Origin: CAVXSP01 sp963724645
GTDB taxonomy: Bacteria > Acidobacteriota > Vicinamibacteria > Vicinamibacterales > SCN-69-37
Reading direction: 5' to 3'
Assembly: GCA_963724645.1 (NCBI GenBank)
Contig: CAVRVJ010000013.1
Span: 62,001-126,000, forward strand
DNA: 64,000 bases
Below the pieces are notes generated by a model, which was not told where the DNA came from, made no database searches, and saw only the letters and a list, made by a program, of their open reading frames with translations. This document shows, one piece after another, positions 55,971 through 64,000 of this stretch. Position 1 is the first letter of the stretch; each line of letters starts with the position of its first letter. Made by a program: the position numbers and the translations under genes.

Positions 55971-57173
55971 TCAAGCCTTCCGATTGCTGATCGCATACCA
56001 CGCCGTCCCGATCAGCCCGATTCCCCCGCCGATCAAGAACGTCCGATCCGCACCGATGCGGTTCCAGAGGAACGCCGCCACGAGAGGGGCGGGGCAGAAG
56101 GCGAACGACCGTAATCCCCAGTAGAGTCCGACGGCGCGAGCGCGCACGGCCGGCGGAAAGCCGGTTGAAATCAGCGCCTTGCGCGCGGGCTCGCCGATCT
56201 CCCGAAGGCCATTGATCACGAACGTCGCGACGAGCCCGGCGGTCACGGGCCATCCGAGGCTTGCGCAGACTTTGGGCAGCGTGACCAGACAGATCGGGAA
56301 CAGCGAAAACAGCAGAAACGTCAGGCCGATGAACGGCCGCGGTGAGGGCGCGCGATCGACCCACTTCGCGACGGGCACGTAGGTGGCCAGGGCCGTGACG
56401 GCCATGATTGCCAGCAGGTAACCGGACGTCTCGGCCGCGGCGGGTTCGGTCCATCCCCACTGGCGTGTCAACAGCGTCGCGACGTAGAGCACCGCAAAAT
56501 CCCGTGCAAACCAGTCTCCCCATCGGATGAGAATCTCTGCGCTCAACAACAGGCGCAGGTCGCGCGGCATCTCTTTCAGGACTTGCCGAAGCGGCACATA
56601 AGGCCCTTCGGGCTTCGGCCGCATCTTGCGCGTCAAACCGAGCTGGAGCACGACGGCCAGTCCGACGAATCCGAATGCCAGCGTGAGGTTGAGCCAATAA
56701 CCGACCGCGGCGAAGACCACACCCCCAAGAGCCGGGCCGACGACTTTCGGCAGCCGTTTCTGGATGCTTTGCACGGCGAACGCAATCGTCCGGCGATTTT
56801 TCGGCACCTCGCTGCCGACGATGTCAAACGTCGCCGGTACAGACAGTGGCTCCCAGTTGGTCATGAACAGCGCACCGAACACGATGGCCCAGGGTTGACG
56901 GGCGGCAAGCATCACCGTGAACCCGATTGCCATAGGTGCGGCGGACACGGCCAGCGCGACGCGGGCGCCCATGCGGTGCGCGACGCTGCCGCCGATGATG
57001 TAGCCGAAGCCTTCCAGCAGATTTTTGGCGAATGCGATCACGCCAATGAATTTCGCGGCCTGGACGACAGCGGACGCCGCTGAGTCGGCAGGCGCGAGAT
57101 CCTTGAGATGCAGCGCAAGAAAATTGCTCCAGATTTCTTCGCTGAGCCCGAGGCAACCGATCACCGCCAGCAC
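55971..57173 (-). CDS. Major facilitator superfamily transporter
   Basis: About 400 residues in twelve helices, with the A-loop-like GSVAHRMGARVALAVSAAPM after helix 2 and NGLREIGEPARKALISTGFP in the second half. The first codon at 57173 is a GTG within a helix; the open frame extends upstream as LADWLGLNRATVAVLAVIG, so the real start is likely near 57240, overlapping the SRPBCC stop. The closest look is the MFS group with the GxREIGEPARKALI motif, often without known substrate. Intact. Confidence 0.82.
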   Translation of the reverse strand: MLAVIGCLGLSEEIWSNFLALHLKDLAPADSAASAVVQAAKFIGVIAFAKNLLEGFGYIIGGSVAHRMGARVALAVSAAPMAIGFTVMLAARQPWAIVFGALFMTNWEPLSVPATFDIVGSEVPKNRRTIAFAVQSIQKRLPKVVGPALGGVVFAAVGYWLNLTLAFGFVGLAVVLQLGLTRKMRPKPEGPYVPLRQVLKEMPRDLRLLLSAEILIRWGDWFARDFAVLYVATLLTRQWGWTEPAAAETSGYLLAIMAVTALATYVPVAKWVDRAPSPRPFIGLTFLLFSLFPICLVTLPKVCASLGWPVTAGLVATFVINGLREIGEPARKALISTGFPPAVRARAVGLYWGLRSFAFCPAPLVAAFLWNRIGADRTFLIGGGIGLIGTAWYAISNRKA

Positions 57174-57229
57174 GGCGACCGTCGCGCGGTTCAGGCCGAG
57201 CCAATCCGCAAGAGATTCCCTGGACTTCT

Positions 57230-57673
57230 TCAGACCGTGCTCTTCTCGATGAGCGCCTTGAGCCGCGCCAGATCGGCCGTGAGCGCCGAGCGCATCGGCC
57301 CTTCAACGGCCGATGACGGCAGGACGCCGAGCTCGGTCGTGTCCCCCTGATTGTGGATGCGGACCACTGAGCCGCCGGGCGATCGCTGAATCAGGTACGA
57401 CACGGTGCCGGTAAACGGCCCCTCCGCAATCTTCAGCTTGAGGACGTGCGGAAAATGGACGGCTTCCACCTCGGTGGTCCAGCCGATCTCGCGCCCCAGA
57501 AGACTGGCCGTCCGCCGTACGCGCGCGCCGGGTTGGAGGGCGGCGTCGACGATTTCGACGCGCTTGATTGCGCTCATCCACTCCGGCTCGCGCTGTGGAT
57601 CGAACATCACGGTTGCGACATCCGCAGGTGCCGCCGCGATTTCGGTTTCGACCGTGAGATCGATGGAGGCCAT
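57230..57673 (-). CDS. SRPBCC-family (polyketide cyclase/START-like) protein
   Basis: 147 residues: IDLTVETEIAAAPADVATVM, FDPQREPEWMSAIKRVEIVD, GREIGWTTEVEAVHFPHVLK and GTVSYLIQRSPGGSVVRIHN, ending with a long amphipathic helix (MRSALTADLARLKALIEKS). That is the helix-grip fold binding small hydrophobic ligands. Upstream of and probably co-transcribed with the MFS gene. Confidence 0.82.
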   Translation of the reverse strand: MASIDLTVETEIAAAPADVATVMFDPQREPEWMSAIKRVEIVDAALQPGARVRRTASLLGREIGWTTEVEAVHFPHVLKLKIAEGPFTGTVSYLIQRSPGGSVVRIHNQGDTTELGVLPSSAVEGPMRSALTADLARLKALIEKSTV

Positions 57674-57744
57674 CCCGCGATTGTACCCCGGCCTGGCGCG
57701 TCGTCGGGATCAGCTCATCGCCAGCGGCCAGGCTTCGCGGATCA

Positions 57745-58374
57745 CTACCGTCTGTTGGCCTGGTCGCGAGAACGCCCGAGCGGCGTCAACTTCGGCGGTC
57801 TCGGGCCACGACGCGCGACGCCAGGCTCGAGCACCGCGTACTCCAGTTCGGTCGCCGCCGTCACGCTTCGCAGCAGCAGTCCGCCGCGGCTCATGTCACC
57901 TCTGCCGACGAACGACGCGGGATAGTGGAGCCGCGGGCCCAGCGCCGCGGCCAGCACATCGACGTACTTCCCGGTCGCAACGCTGCCGAGCAGGACGACT
58001 CGCGTCGCCCCATTGAGCCGCGCAGCCAGCCGGCTGACGTCACGCTCGAGCGGCCGGCGATAGCGCGGATCGCCGGCGTTCACGTCGACCGACGCGAACT
58101 CGCGCAGCAGGTCCGCGGTGACCGGCATCTCCGGCGGTTGGAGGCCACGCGTGGGCGTAATCACCAGCGTCGCGCCTGCGGCCGGACCGAAGGCTCTCGC
58201 GTACGTCAGCTTGCCACGGAAATACAATCCGCTCAGAAATGTGAAGGCATCGCCCAGCGTCAGAGTGCCGGCCCGGAGCCGCACGGCGAGCGGTACCGTC
58301 GAGCCGTCTTTCAACAGGATGGACGCGCGGCGCCCGCCGCAGTACGCAGGTGACAGGAGAAAAACTTGAGGCAT
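57745..58374 (-). CDS. Conserved hypothetical protein
   Basis: 209 residues: MPQVFLLSPAYCGGRRASIL, then DAFTFLSGLYFRGKLTYARA, VLLGSVATGKYVDVLAAALG and SFVGRGDMSRGGLLLRSV. Alternating strands and helices suggest a Rossmann-like alpha/beta fold with a possible nucleotide loop at LLGSVATGKY. No family recognised. Soluble, intact, basic C-terminus. Confidence 0.65.
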   Translation of the reverse strand: MPQVFLLSPAYCGGRRASILLKDGSTVPLAVRLRAGTLTLGDAFTFLSGLYFRGKLTYARAFGPAAGATLVITPTRGLQPPEMPVTADLLREFASVDVNAGDPRYRRPLERDVSRLAARLNGATRVVLLGSVATGKYVDVLAAALGPRLHYPASFVGRGDMSRGGLLLRSVTAATELEYAVLEPGVARRGPRPPKLTPLGRSRDQANRR

Positions 58375-58437
58375 GCCGACGCGCTACTTGGTTGATTGGA
58401 TGATCGCAGAGATCGGCGGACGCGTCGAGCGCCGTGT

Positions 58438-58443
58438 TATTCT
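58438..58443 (+). promoter_or_regulatory. -10-like box ahead of the PAP2 gene
   Basis: TATTCT ends 6 nt before the GTG at 58450, with no Shine-Dalgarno. Same spacing as at 12194-12206, so leaderless translation is likely. Confidence 0.5.
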
Positions 58444-58449
58444 CAGCCC

Positions 58450-59197
58450 GTGTTGAGTGCGGCGTGGGTGATTAGTGTCACCCTGATTTTGCAGCAGCAG
58501 ACGCCGCCGGCGACCTCCGGCGTGGCCCGACGATCGACCGCTGACGCGGTTCGCCCACAATCTCGGCCGGGATCTGCGATCCCTTCCCAACCGCCAGACG
58601 GCTGAGATCCTCGGCGCGGGACTCGCAGGCACCGCACTTGCGCATTCAGCCGACAGCGAACTGGCCGCTTGGGCGCGTGACGCGGGTGCCTCGAGGTGGT
58701 ACACGCCGATCGGCGGGCTGATCGGCAATGAATGGCTGCAGGGCGGCGCCGCGGTCGCCACCTACACAATCGGCGTGGTGCAGCACAGCCCGGAAGTCGC
58801 GCACATCGGCGGCGATCTCATCCGCGCCCAGGTTCTCAACGGCGTGCTGACCGTCACCCTCAAGCTGGCCACGGATCGCACGCGCCCCGATGGTGGCTCG
58901 TGGTCGTTCCCGTCGGGCCACAGCTCCGCGACCTTCGCGTCGGCGACCGTTCTGACCGAGCACTACGGCTGGAGGGTTGGCGTGCCGGCGTACGCCGTGG
59001 CGGGGTTCATCGGCTGGACCCGCGTGCGCGATCAGCAGCATTGGCTCAGCGATGTCGTCTTCGGCAGCGCGATCGGCATCATGGCGGGCCACACCGTCAC
59101 CCTCGGTCACCGCCATCCCACATGGTCGGTCGTGCCGGTGGCGTTGCCGAACGGCGGAGGCCTGTACATAACAAAGCAGGTAGGAATCAGGAATTAG
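58450..59197 (+). CDS. PAP2-superfamily phosphatase (one frameshift)
   Basis: GTG start, then a signal or first helix (LSAAWVISVTLILQQQ). A frame change near 58520 leads to RFAHNLGRDLRSLPNRQTAE. The three phosphatase motifs are present: KLATDRTRPDGG, SFPSGHSSATFASATVL and GWTRVRDQQHWLSDVVFG. About 250 residues. It probably dephosphorylates a lipid such as undecaprenyl-pyrophosphate or phosphatidate at the membrane or in the periplasm. Confidence 0.85.
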
Positions 59198-59209
59198 GAA
59201 GTCAATTCC

Positions 59210-59641
59210 TCACCTTCCGGTCGCGCCAAACCCGCCGCGCGTCGGCCGGCTCGGCGCGGTGCTCTCGTCCCAGTCCGCACGCGCGTACGGAAGAATCACG
59301 CCTTGCGCCAGCCGGTCACCGCGGCGAATCGTCACCGGCATCGCCGTGAAATTCAGGACCTCGATCTTGATCTCGTCCCGTTCTCCGCAGTAATCGGCGT
59401 CGACAATCCCCACGCCGTTGGCGACCATCAGGCCGCGTCTGAGAGGCGTGCTGCTGCGCGCGAAGATACCCAGGAAGTGACCGTCCGGAACCTTGATGAC
59501 CAGGCCGGTCGGAACGAGAGCGACCTCGGCGGGCGCGATGGTTTGATCCTCACGTGCGGAGAGGTCGAAGCCCGCGGCGCCGGCCGTCTCGTATTTCGGG
59601 AGCGGCACCGCGGGATCGAGCCGATGGATCGGAACGTTCAC
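59210..59641 (-). CDS. dut: dUTP diphosphatase
   Basis: 143 residues from a GTG at 59641. All five trimeric dUTPase motifs are seen: AGAAGFDLSA (1), IFARSSTPLRRG (2), NGVGIVDADYCGERDEIKI (3, with catalytic Asp), RRGDRLAQGVI (4) and RGGFGATGR (5). Motif 5 has Ala where Ser or Thr is usual. Converts dUTP to dUMP and keeps uracil out of DNA. It begins 2 bp after the stop of the asparaginase gene. Confidence 0.94.
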   Translation of the reverse strand: MNVPIHRLDPAVPLPKYETAGAAGFDLSAREDQTIAPAEVALVPTGLVIKVPDGHFLGIFARSSTPLRRGLMVANGVGIVDADYCGERDEIKIEVLNFTAMPVTIRRGDRLAQGVILPYARADWDESTAPSRPTRGGFGATGR

Positions 59642-59643
59642 GG

Positions 59644-60768
59644 TCAATCTCCCTCCGCCTTCCCGGGCAGCAGCGGCTCGATCCGCTCGAGTCGCGGGCC
59701 TTTCTCGTCGCACACCGCAAATTCGGCGTTGCCGTACATCGCGACGCCTGCGTACTCGCCCTTCTTGTTGAGCACGTAGAAGCTGACGCCGAAGTTCGGC
59801 AGCCCGCGACCGTTGAGCAGCCGCTTTTCCACGGTGTTCGCCTGGACGCGTTTCAGCGCAGTCATGCCGGCATCCTTCGGATGGGCGCCGCGCCGCATCT
59901 CCTCCACGATCAGGAACGAGCACAGACCAAAGAGATTCGCCTCGCCGCGTCCGGTCGATCCGGCCGCGCCCACCTCGTTGTCGACGTACAAACCGGCGCC
60001 AAGAATCGGGGAATCGCCCAGCCGGCCAGGAATCTTCCACGCCAGGCCGCTCGTCGTCGTGACGCCGCAGATCTCGCCCCTCGCGTTCACGCCGTCACAG
60101 TTGATCGTGCCGTGGAGGTGATGCTCATCGATCAATCCGTCGGCCACCATGCGCCGAAGCACGGCCCGTTCCGCCGCTGCGCGCTCCAAAGGATCCTTGA
60201 TGTAGTGCAGCGGATCGGTCTGCTGCTTCCAGTGCAGATACTTCTCACGCGAGTTCGGGGTGTTCAAGTCCGGGAGAATCTCGAATCCCATCGTGCGCGC
60301 GAATTCCCGCGCCCCAGGACCGACGATCAGATGGTGATCGGTGTGGTCCATCACCGCCTGCGCCACGAGCGACGGCGTCTTGACGCCTTCCAGGGCGCCC
60401 ACGCCGCCGGCGCGTTTCCTGGGCCCATGCATGCAGCACGAGTCGAGCTGGACGACGCCCTCCGCGTTGGGCAAGCCGCCGTACCCGACGCTGTCTTCGA
60501 GCGGATCGAGCTCCAGGACATTCACGCCGGCAATGAGGGCCGCGAGCACGTCGTCGCCGCGCGTGATCCGCTCGAACGCGATCTCGACGCAGGTCTTCGT
60601 GCCGCCGTTCTTGAATCGATGCCCGTTCGCCGACGAGATCACCACGGGATGAGCGGCGCCTTGTGTGATGACTGCCGGACCACCCGCTCCGGCCAGCGGC
60701 CGCGCAGCCGCGGCGATTCCCGCGCCGGCGGTGCTGGTCATGAAATCGCGACGATTGAGCCTCGGCAT
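59644..60768 (-). CDS. Tat-exported glycosylasparaginase (N4-(beta-GlcNAc)-L-asparaginase)
   Basis: 374 residues. The signal RRDFMTSTAGAGIAAAARPL is of Tat type. The Ntn-hydrolase body has SSANGHRFKNGGTKTCVEIA, LELDPLEDSVGYGGLPN and the autocleavage site HLHGTINCDGVN, where the Thr becomes the N-terminal nucleophile. RLGDSPILGAGLYVDNEVGA then GSTGRGEANLF forms the substrate pocket. Position -1 to the Thr is Gly, whereas Asp (HDT) is usual, which is worth noting for the autoprocessing step. It removes Asn from N-glycans outside the cytoplasm. Confidence 0.88.
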   Translation of the reverse strand: MPRLNRRDFMTSTAGAGIAAAARPLAGAGGPAVITQGAAHPVVISSANGHRFKNGGTKTCVEIAFERITRGDDVLAALIAGVNVLELDPLEDSVGYGGLPNAEGVVQLDSCCMHGPRKRAGGVGALEGVKTPSLVAQAVMDHTDHHLIVGPGAREFARTMGFEILPDLNTPNSREKYLHWKQQTDPLHYIKDPLERAAAERAVLRRMVADGLIDEHHLHGTINCDGVNARGEICGVTTTSGLAWKIPGRLGDSPILGAGLYVDNEVGAAGSTGRGEANLFGLCSFLIVEEMRRGAHPKDAGMTALKRVQANTVEKRLLNGRGLPNFGVSFYVLNKKGEYAGVAMYGNAEFAVCDEKGPRLERIEPLLPGKAEGD

Positions 60769-60827
60769 CGAAAACCTCGCTGTCCGATGTTACTGCCAGC
60801 GGTCAATGATACGATCCGTCCTTTCCC

Positions 60828-61809
60828 GTGGTGACCACCGCCCGGACAGTCTCCATCGACAGCATTCGAGCCGCGGCCCGCCGAATCTCCTCGGTCGCCG
60901 TGCGAACGCCGCTGGTCCGCCTCGATCCGCTCGATCGCGGAGGCTCCGGAGATCTTCCTGAAACTCGAGGCCCTTCAACCCATCGGTTCGTTCAAGATTC
61001 GAGGCGCGATGAATGCCGTCGCGCAACTGCCCGCCGCGGCGCTCGACCAGGGCATCTGGACGGTCAGCGCCGGCAACGCGGCGCAGGGCGTCGCGCTCGC
61101 CGCGCGCGAAGTGGACGCCCGCGCCTCTGTGCTTGTCATGGACACCGCACCCGCCACCAAGCTGGCGGCCATCGAGCGGCTTGGCGCCACCATCGTCAGC
61201 GCCTCGTACCGACGAATGCTGGGCGGCCGTGGAAACGCGGCGCTCCGATCGCATGCACGGCCGGTTCGTGCATCCGTTCGACGACGACGACTTCATCAGC
61301 GGCAATGGAACGGTCGGCGCTGGAGATTCTGGAAGATCTCCCGGACGTGGACGCGGTGATCGCGCCGATTGGCGGCGGCGGCCTGTTGGCAGGCCTGGGC
61401 TGCGCGATTCGCAGCGAACGGGCCGGACGCGAGGATTTACGCAGCCGAACCCGCCACGGCCGCGCCGCTCGCGGCCTCGTTCGCCGCCGGGAAGCCCGTC
61501 CGATTCGAGCCGTGGACACCCTCGTTTGTCGACGGCGCCGGCGGGCGCTCGGTGCTCCCGTCGATGTGGCCGCTGCTGAGGCAATGGGTCGACGAGTCCG
61601 TCGTCGTTTCACTCGAGGAGGCCGGCGCGGCGATGCGGCGGGTCGCCGAGCAGTGCCATGTCATTGCCGAAGGCGCCGCGGCGTGCGCGATCGCCGCCGC
61701 GGTGTCGCCCGCCCTCCGCGCCCGGGGACACCGTAAGATCGTCGCCGTAGTCTCCGGCGGCAACATCGATCTCTCACGTTTCGCGTCGGTGGTCGGCGCG
61801 TGCAGTTGA
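60828..61809 (+). CDS. Threonine/serine dehydratase, PLP fold type II (frameshifted)
   Basis: GTG start: TTARTVSIDSIRAAARRISS, VRTPLVRLDPLD, then after a shift near 60940 IFLKLEALQPIGSFKIRGAM with the PLP-binding Lys. Then TVSAGNAAQGVALAAREVDA (substrate loop), VIAPIGGGGLLAGLGCAI (phosphate loop) and VVSGGNIDLSRFASVV at the end. Frame changes near 60940, 61215, 61320 and 61430. About 325 residues without an ACT domain: the catabolic or generic threonine ammonia-lyase form, giving 2-oxobutyrate. Confidence 0.85.
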
Positions 61810-61825
61810 TGCCCGGCGCTTCCTT

Positions 61826-61831
61826 TATTCA
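61826..61831 (+). promoter_or_regulatory. -10-like box ahead of glgP
   Basis: TATTCA ends 5 nt before the ATG at 61837 and no Shine-Dalgarno is present. It fits the leaderless pattern seen at other starts here but is the weakest match. Confidence 0.3.
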
Positions 61832-61836
61832 TACTT

Positions 61837-64000
61837 ATGACTTCGGATCCGAACGCCCTTCCGGCACGTATCAGTCGTCTTCGCGAGCTCGCCTACGACC
61901 TTTGGTGGACCTGGAATCCCACGGCCCGCGAGGTCTTCCGCAAGCTCGACTACACGCTCTGGCGGCAGACCGCGCACAACCCGGTGCTGATGCTCAACCG
62001 CATCGGCCGCGAGACGCTCGATCGCGCGGCGACCGACCCGGCCTTTCTGGGGTTCTACGACGAGGCGTTACAGGCGCTCGACGGCATGCGTGCGGCCGCC
62101 GCCGCGGGCCGCACGTGGTGGGCGGACAACGTCGGCGGCGCGCAGGGCCGGGTCGTCGCGTACTTCTCCGCGGAGTTCGCCCTGCATCAATCGCTGCCGA
62201 TCTATGCCGGCGGCCTGGGCGTGCTGGCCGGCGATCACTGCAAAGAGGCCAGCGACCTCGGCGTGCCTCTCGTCGGCGTCGGGTTCATGTACCCGCAGGG
62301 ATATTTCCGCCAGCGGATTTCGCCTGAAGGCCTGCAGTTGGAAGTGTACGAGAATGCTGACCTGGGCCGACGCGCCGGTGCAGCCGGCCAGGACGCGTGA
62401 CGACAAATCCTGCGTCGTGCTCGTGCCGCTCGGGACGCGCAGCGTGCTCGTCCAGGTCTGGGAAGTGCGCCTCGGCCGAGTCCGCCTGCTGCTGCTCGAC
62501 ACCGACCTCGAACAGAACGCGCCATGGGACCGCGAACTGTCGGCGCGTCTGTACGGCGGCGGCCAGGACACGCGTCTGCAGCAGGAAATCGTGCTCGGTC
62601 TGGGCGGCGTCCTGGCGCTTCGCACACTGGGCCTTCAACCCGCGGTCTGGCATTTGAACGAAGGCCACGCCGCGTTTGTCGTGCTGCAGCGCATCCGCGA
62701 TTTTCTGGCCGCGGATTGGACCTGGGACGATGCGCTGGCGGAAGTGCGGCGGACGACGGTGTTCACCACGCACACGCCGGTGCCGGCCGGTCACGACGCG
62801 TTCGCGTTTCATCTGGTCGAGCAGCACCTGGCGGGCTGCTGGGGATCGATGGGCGCCGACCGCGATCATTTCCTGAGCCTCGGCCAGTACGACCACGGCC
62901 AGGGCCTGCAGTTCAACATGACGGCGCTGGCGATGCGCTCGGCAGGCGCGATCAATGCCGTGAGCCAGCTGCATCGTGATGTCACGCGCGAACTGTTCGC
63001 GCCGCTGTGGCCGGATCTGCCCGCGGCGGCGCGGCCGGTCGACGCGATCACCAACGGCGTGCACGTGCCCACATGGGTCTCCGGCACGCTCGCGCGGCTC
63101 TTCGATCGCCACCTGAGCCCCGGCCTGGCGCGAGCACTATGGCGACGAGCCGTTCTGGCGCCGGGTGATGGAGATTCCGGATGAGGAGCTGTGGGCGGCG
63201 CGAGCAGGCGCTCCGCGCCTACCTGTTTCAATTCGTCCGCGAGCGCGCGCGGCAGCGCTGGGCGGAGGATCTCGCCAGCGCCAACCGCCTCGTGGCAGGC
63301 GGCGCGATGCTGGATCCGACCGCGTTGACGATCGGGTTCGCGCGCCGGTTCACAGGCGTATAAGCGTCCGGAGCTCGTGTTTCGCGACCTCGAACGGCTC
63401 GCGCGGCTGCTCACTAACGCACGAAGTCCCGTCCAGCTGGTCTTCGCCGGCAAGGCGCACCCGGCCGACGAAGCCGGCAAACATCATCTCCAGAACATGT
63501 TCCGCCACGCACTCAATCCGCAGTTGGGCGGCCGGATCGCGTTTGTTGACGATTACGACCTCCATGTCGCGCACCTGCTCGTCCAGGGCTGCGACGTCTG
63601 GCTGAACACGCCGAGGAAGCCGTTCGAAGCCAGCGGCACGAGCGGCATGAAAGCGTCGATGAACGGTGTGCTGCACCTGAGCATCGGCGACGGCTGGTGG
63701 GCGGAGGGCTTCTCCGGAGACAACGGCTGGACGATCGCGGGCGAGCCGGCGTCGGGCGACTACGAGGCTATCGACGCAGCCGACGCCGATGCGCTCTACC
63801 GGCTGCTCGAACAGGAAGTTGTCCCGGCGTTCTACGATCGCGATACCAGAAACATACCGCGACGCTGGGTCGCCAGGGTCAAGCAGGCGATCTTCACGGT
63901 GACGCCGCGCTTCTCGGCCCGGCGCATGGTCAAAGACTACGTCATGCACGCGTACGCGCCGGCGTTCAAGACGACCGCGCCCGATCGGCCCGAACGGCCC
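61837..64000 (+). CDS. glgP: Alpha-glucan (glycogen) phosphorylase, GT35, DUF3417 type; 3' end outside (frameshifted)
   Basis: The DUF3417 N-terminus (LRELAYDLWWTWNPTAREVF) is followed by YFSAEFALHQSLPIYAGGLG and ASDLGVPLVGVGFMYPQGYF. The next frames give WHLNEGHAAFVVLQRI, TTHTPVPAGHDAFAFHL and AITNGVHVPTWVSG, then GFARRFTGYKRPELVFRD and KPFEASGTSGMKASMNGVLH with the PLP-binding Lys, and GDGWWAEGFSGDNGWTI. It phosphorolyses alpha-1,4-glucan to glucose 1-phosphate. Frame changes near 62375, 63140, 63205 and 63357. The gene continues past 64000. Confidence 0.9.

Overview
The window is high-GC bacterial chromosomal DNA. Its gene content suggests a soil-type heterotroph, probably Acidobacteriota and most like class Vicinamibacteria. 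The pointers are a twin-arginine TIM-barrel protein, a PQQ dehydrogenase with an inserted cytochrome c, DUF885, DUF1259, PhoD and LamG-like secreted proteins, and several start codons sitting just behind -10-like hexamers. The taxon is an inference from gene style; no rRNA gene is present.

Layout. 0-3.4 kb: the 5' part of aroQ, a Tat-exported isomerase-like protein, then tRNA-Leu(UAA) flanked by two decayed tyrosine integrases. 3.4-8.9 kb: a methyltransferase, a GT39-type mannosyltransferase, a complete IS1202/ISNCY-like element (1446 bp, 18-bp direct repeats), an IS3 stub and a 113-bp tandem repeat. 8.9-12.1 kb: a DUF255 thioredoxin-fold protein and a YihY/BrkB membrane protein. 12.2-18.5 kb: a leucine-degradation (liu) operon with overlapping starts, covering methylcrotonyl-CoA carboxylase beta chain, hydratase, biotin carboxylase, separate biotin carrier and HMG-CoA lyase, led by a 60-residue Cys-rich peptide and followed by a methyltransferase. 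18.5-22.7 kb: mprF facing an acvB/virJ-like gene, a probable lysyl-phosphatidylglycerol synthesis/hydrolysis pair. 22.7-32.3 kb: GyrI-like, DUF1259, DUF885, a YCII/ECF42 sigma pair, an 86-nt hairpin, an orphan D12 DNA adenine methylase with a phosphatase, PhoD and DUF998.

32.3-41.0 kb: PQQ dehydrogenase, an AraC regulator with a LamG-like protein (an intact, very GC-rich block), a membrane protein and a subtilase. 41.1-42.9 kb is a gene graveyard: an orphan IS1202-type end, then truncated nhaA, tfoX and H+-ATPase pieces ending in a 168-bp repeat with long inverted ends. 42.9-49.8 kb: ClC transporter, TPR protein, FAD monooxygenase, a second copy of the 168-bp repeat, an ABC permease, a truncated pal and a MarR regulator. 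50.0-55.1 kb: tRNA-Cys and tRNA-Gly, then an unusual protein joining a C39-type cysteine-peptidase-like domain, TPR, POTRA-like and C-terminal beta-strand regions, a TIG lipoprotein and a TrkA/RCK potassium channel. 55.1-64 kb: secreted LamG-like protein, MFS, SRPBCC, PAP2, dUTPase, glycosylasparaginase, threonine dehydratase and alpha-glucan phosphorylase, which runs off the end.

Quality caution. About nineteen otherwise well-conserved genes carry single-base frameshifts, often several each, while long stretches (about 21-32, 35-37 and 47.4-58.4 kb) are clean. This looks more like uneven polishing of long-read sequence than biological decay, so those genes are annotated as CDS with the breaks stated. 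Only genes with missing ends or lost catalytic residues are called pseudogenes.
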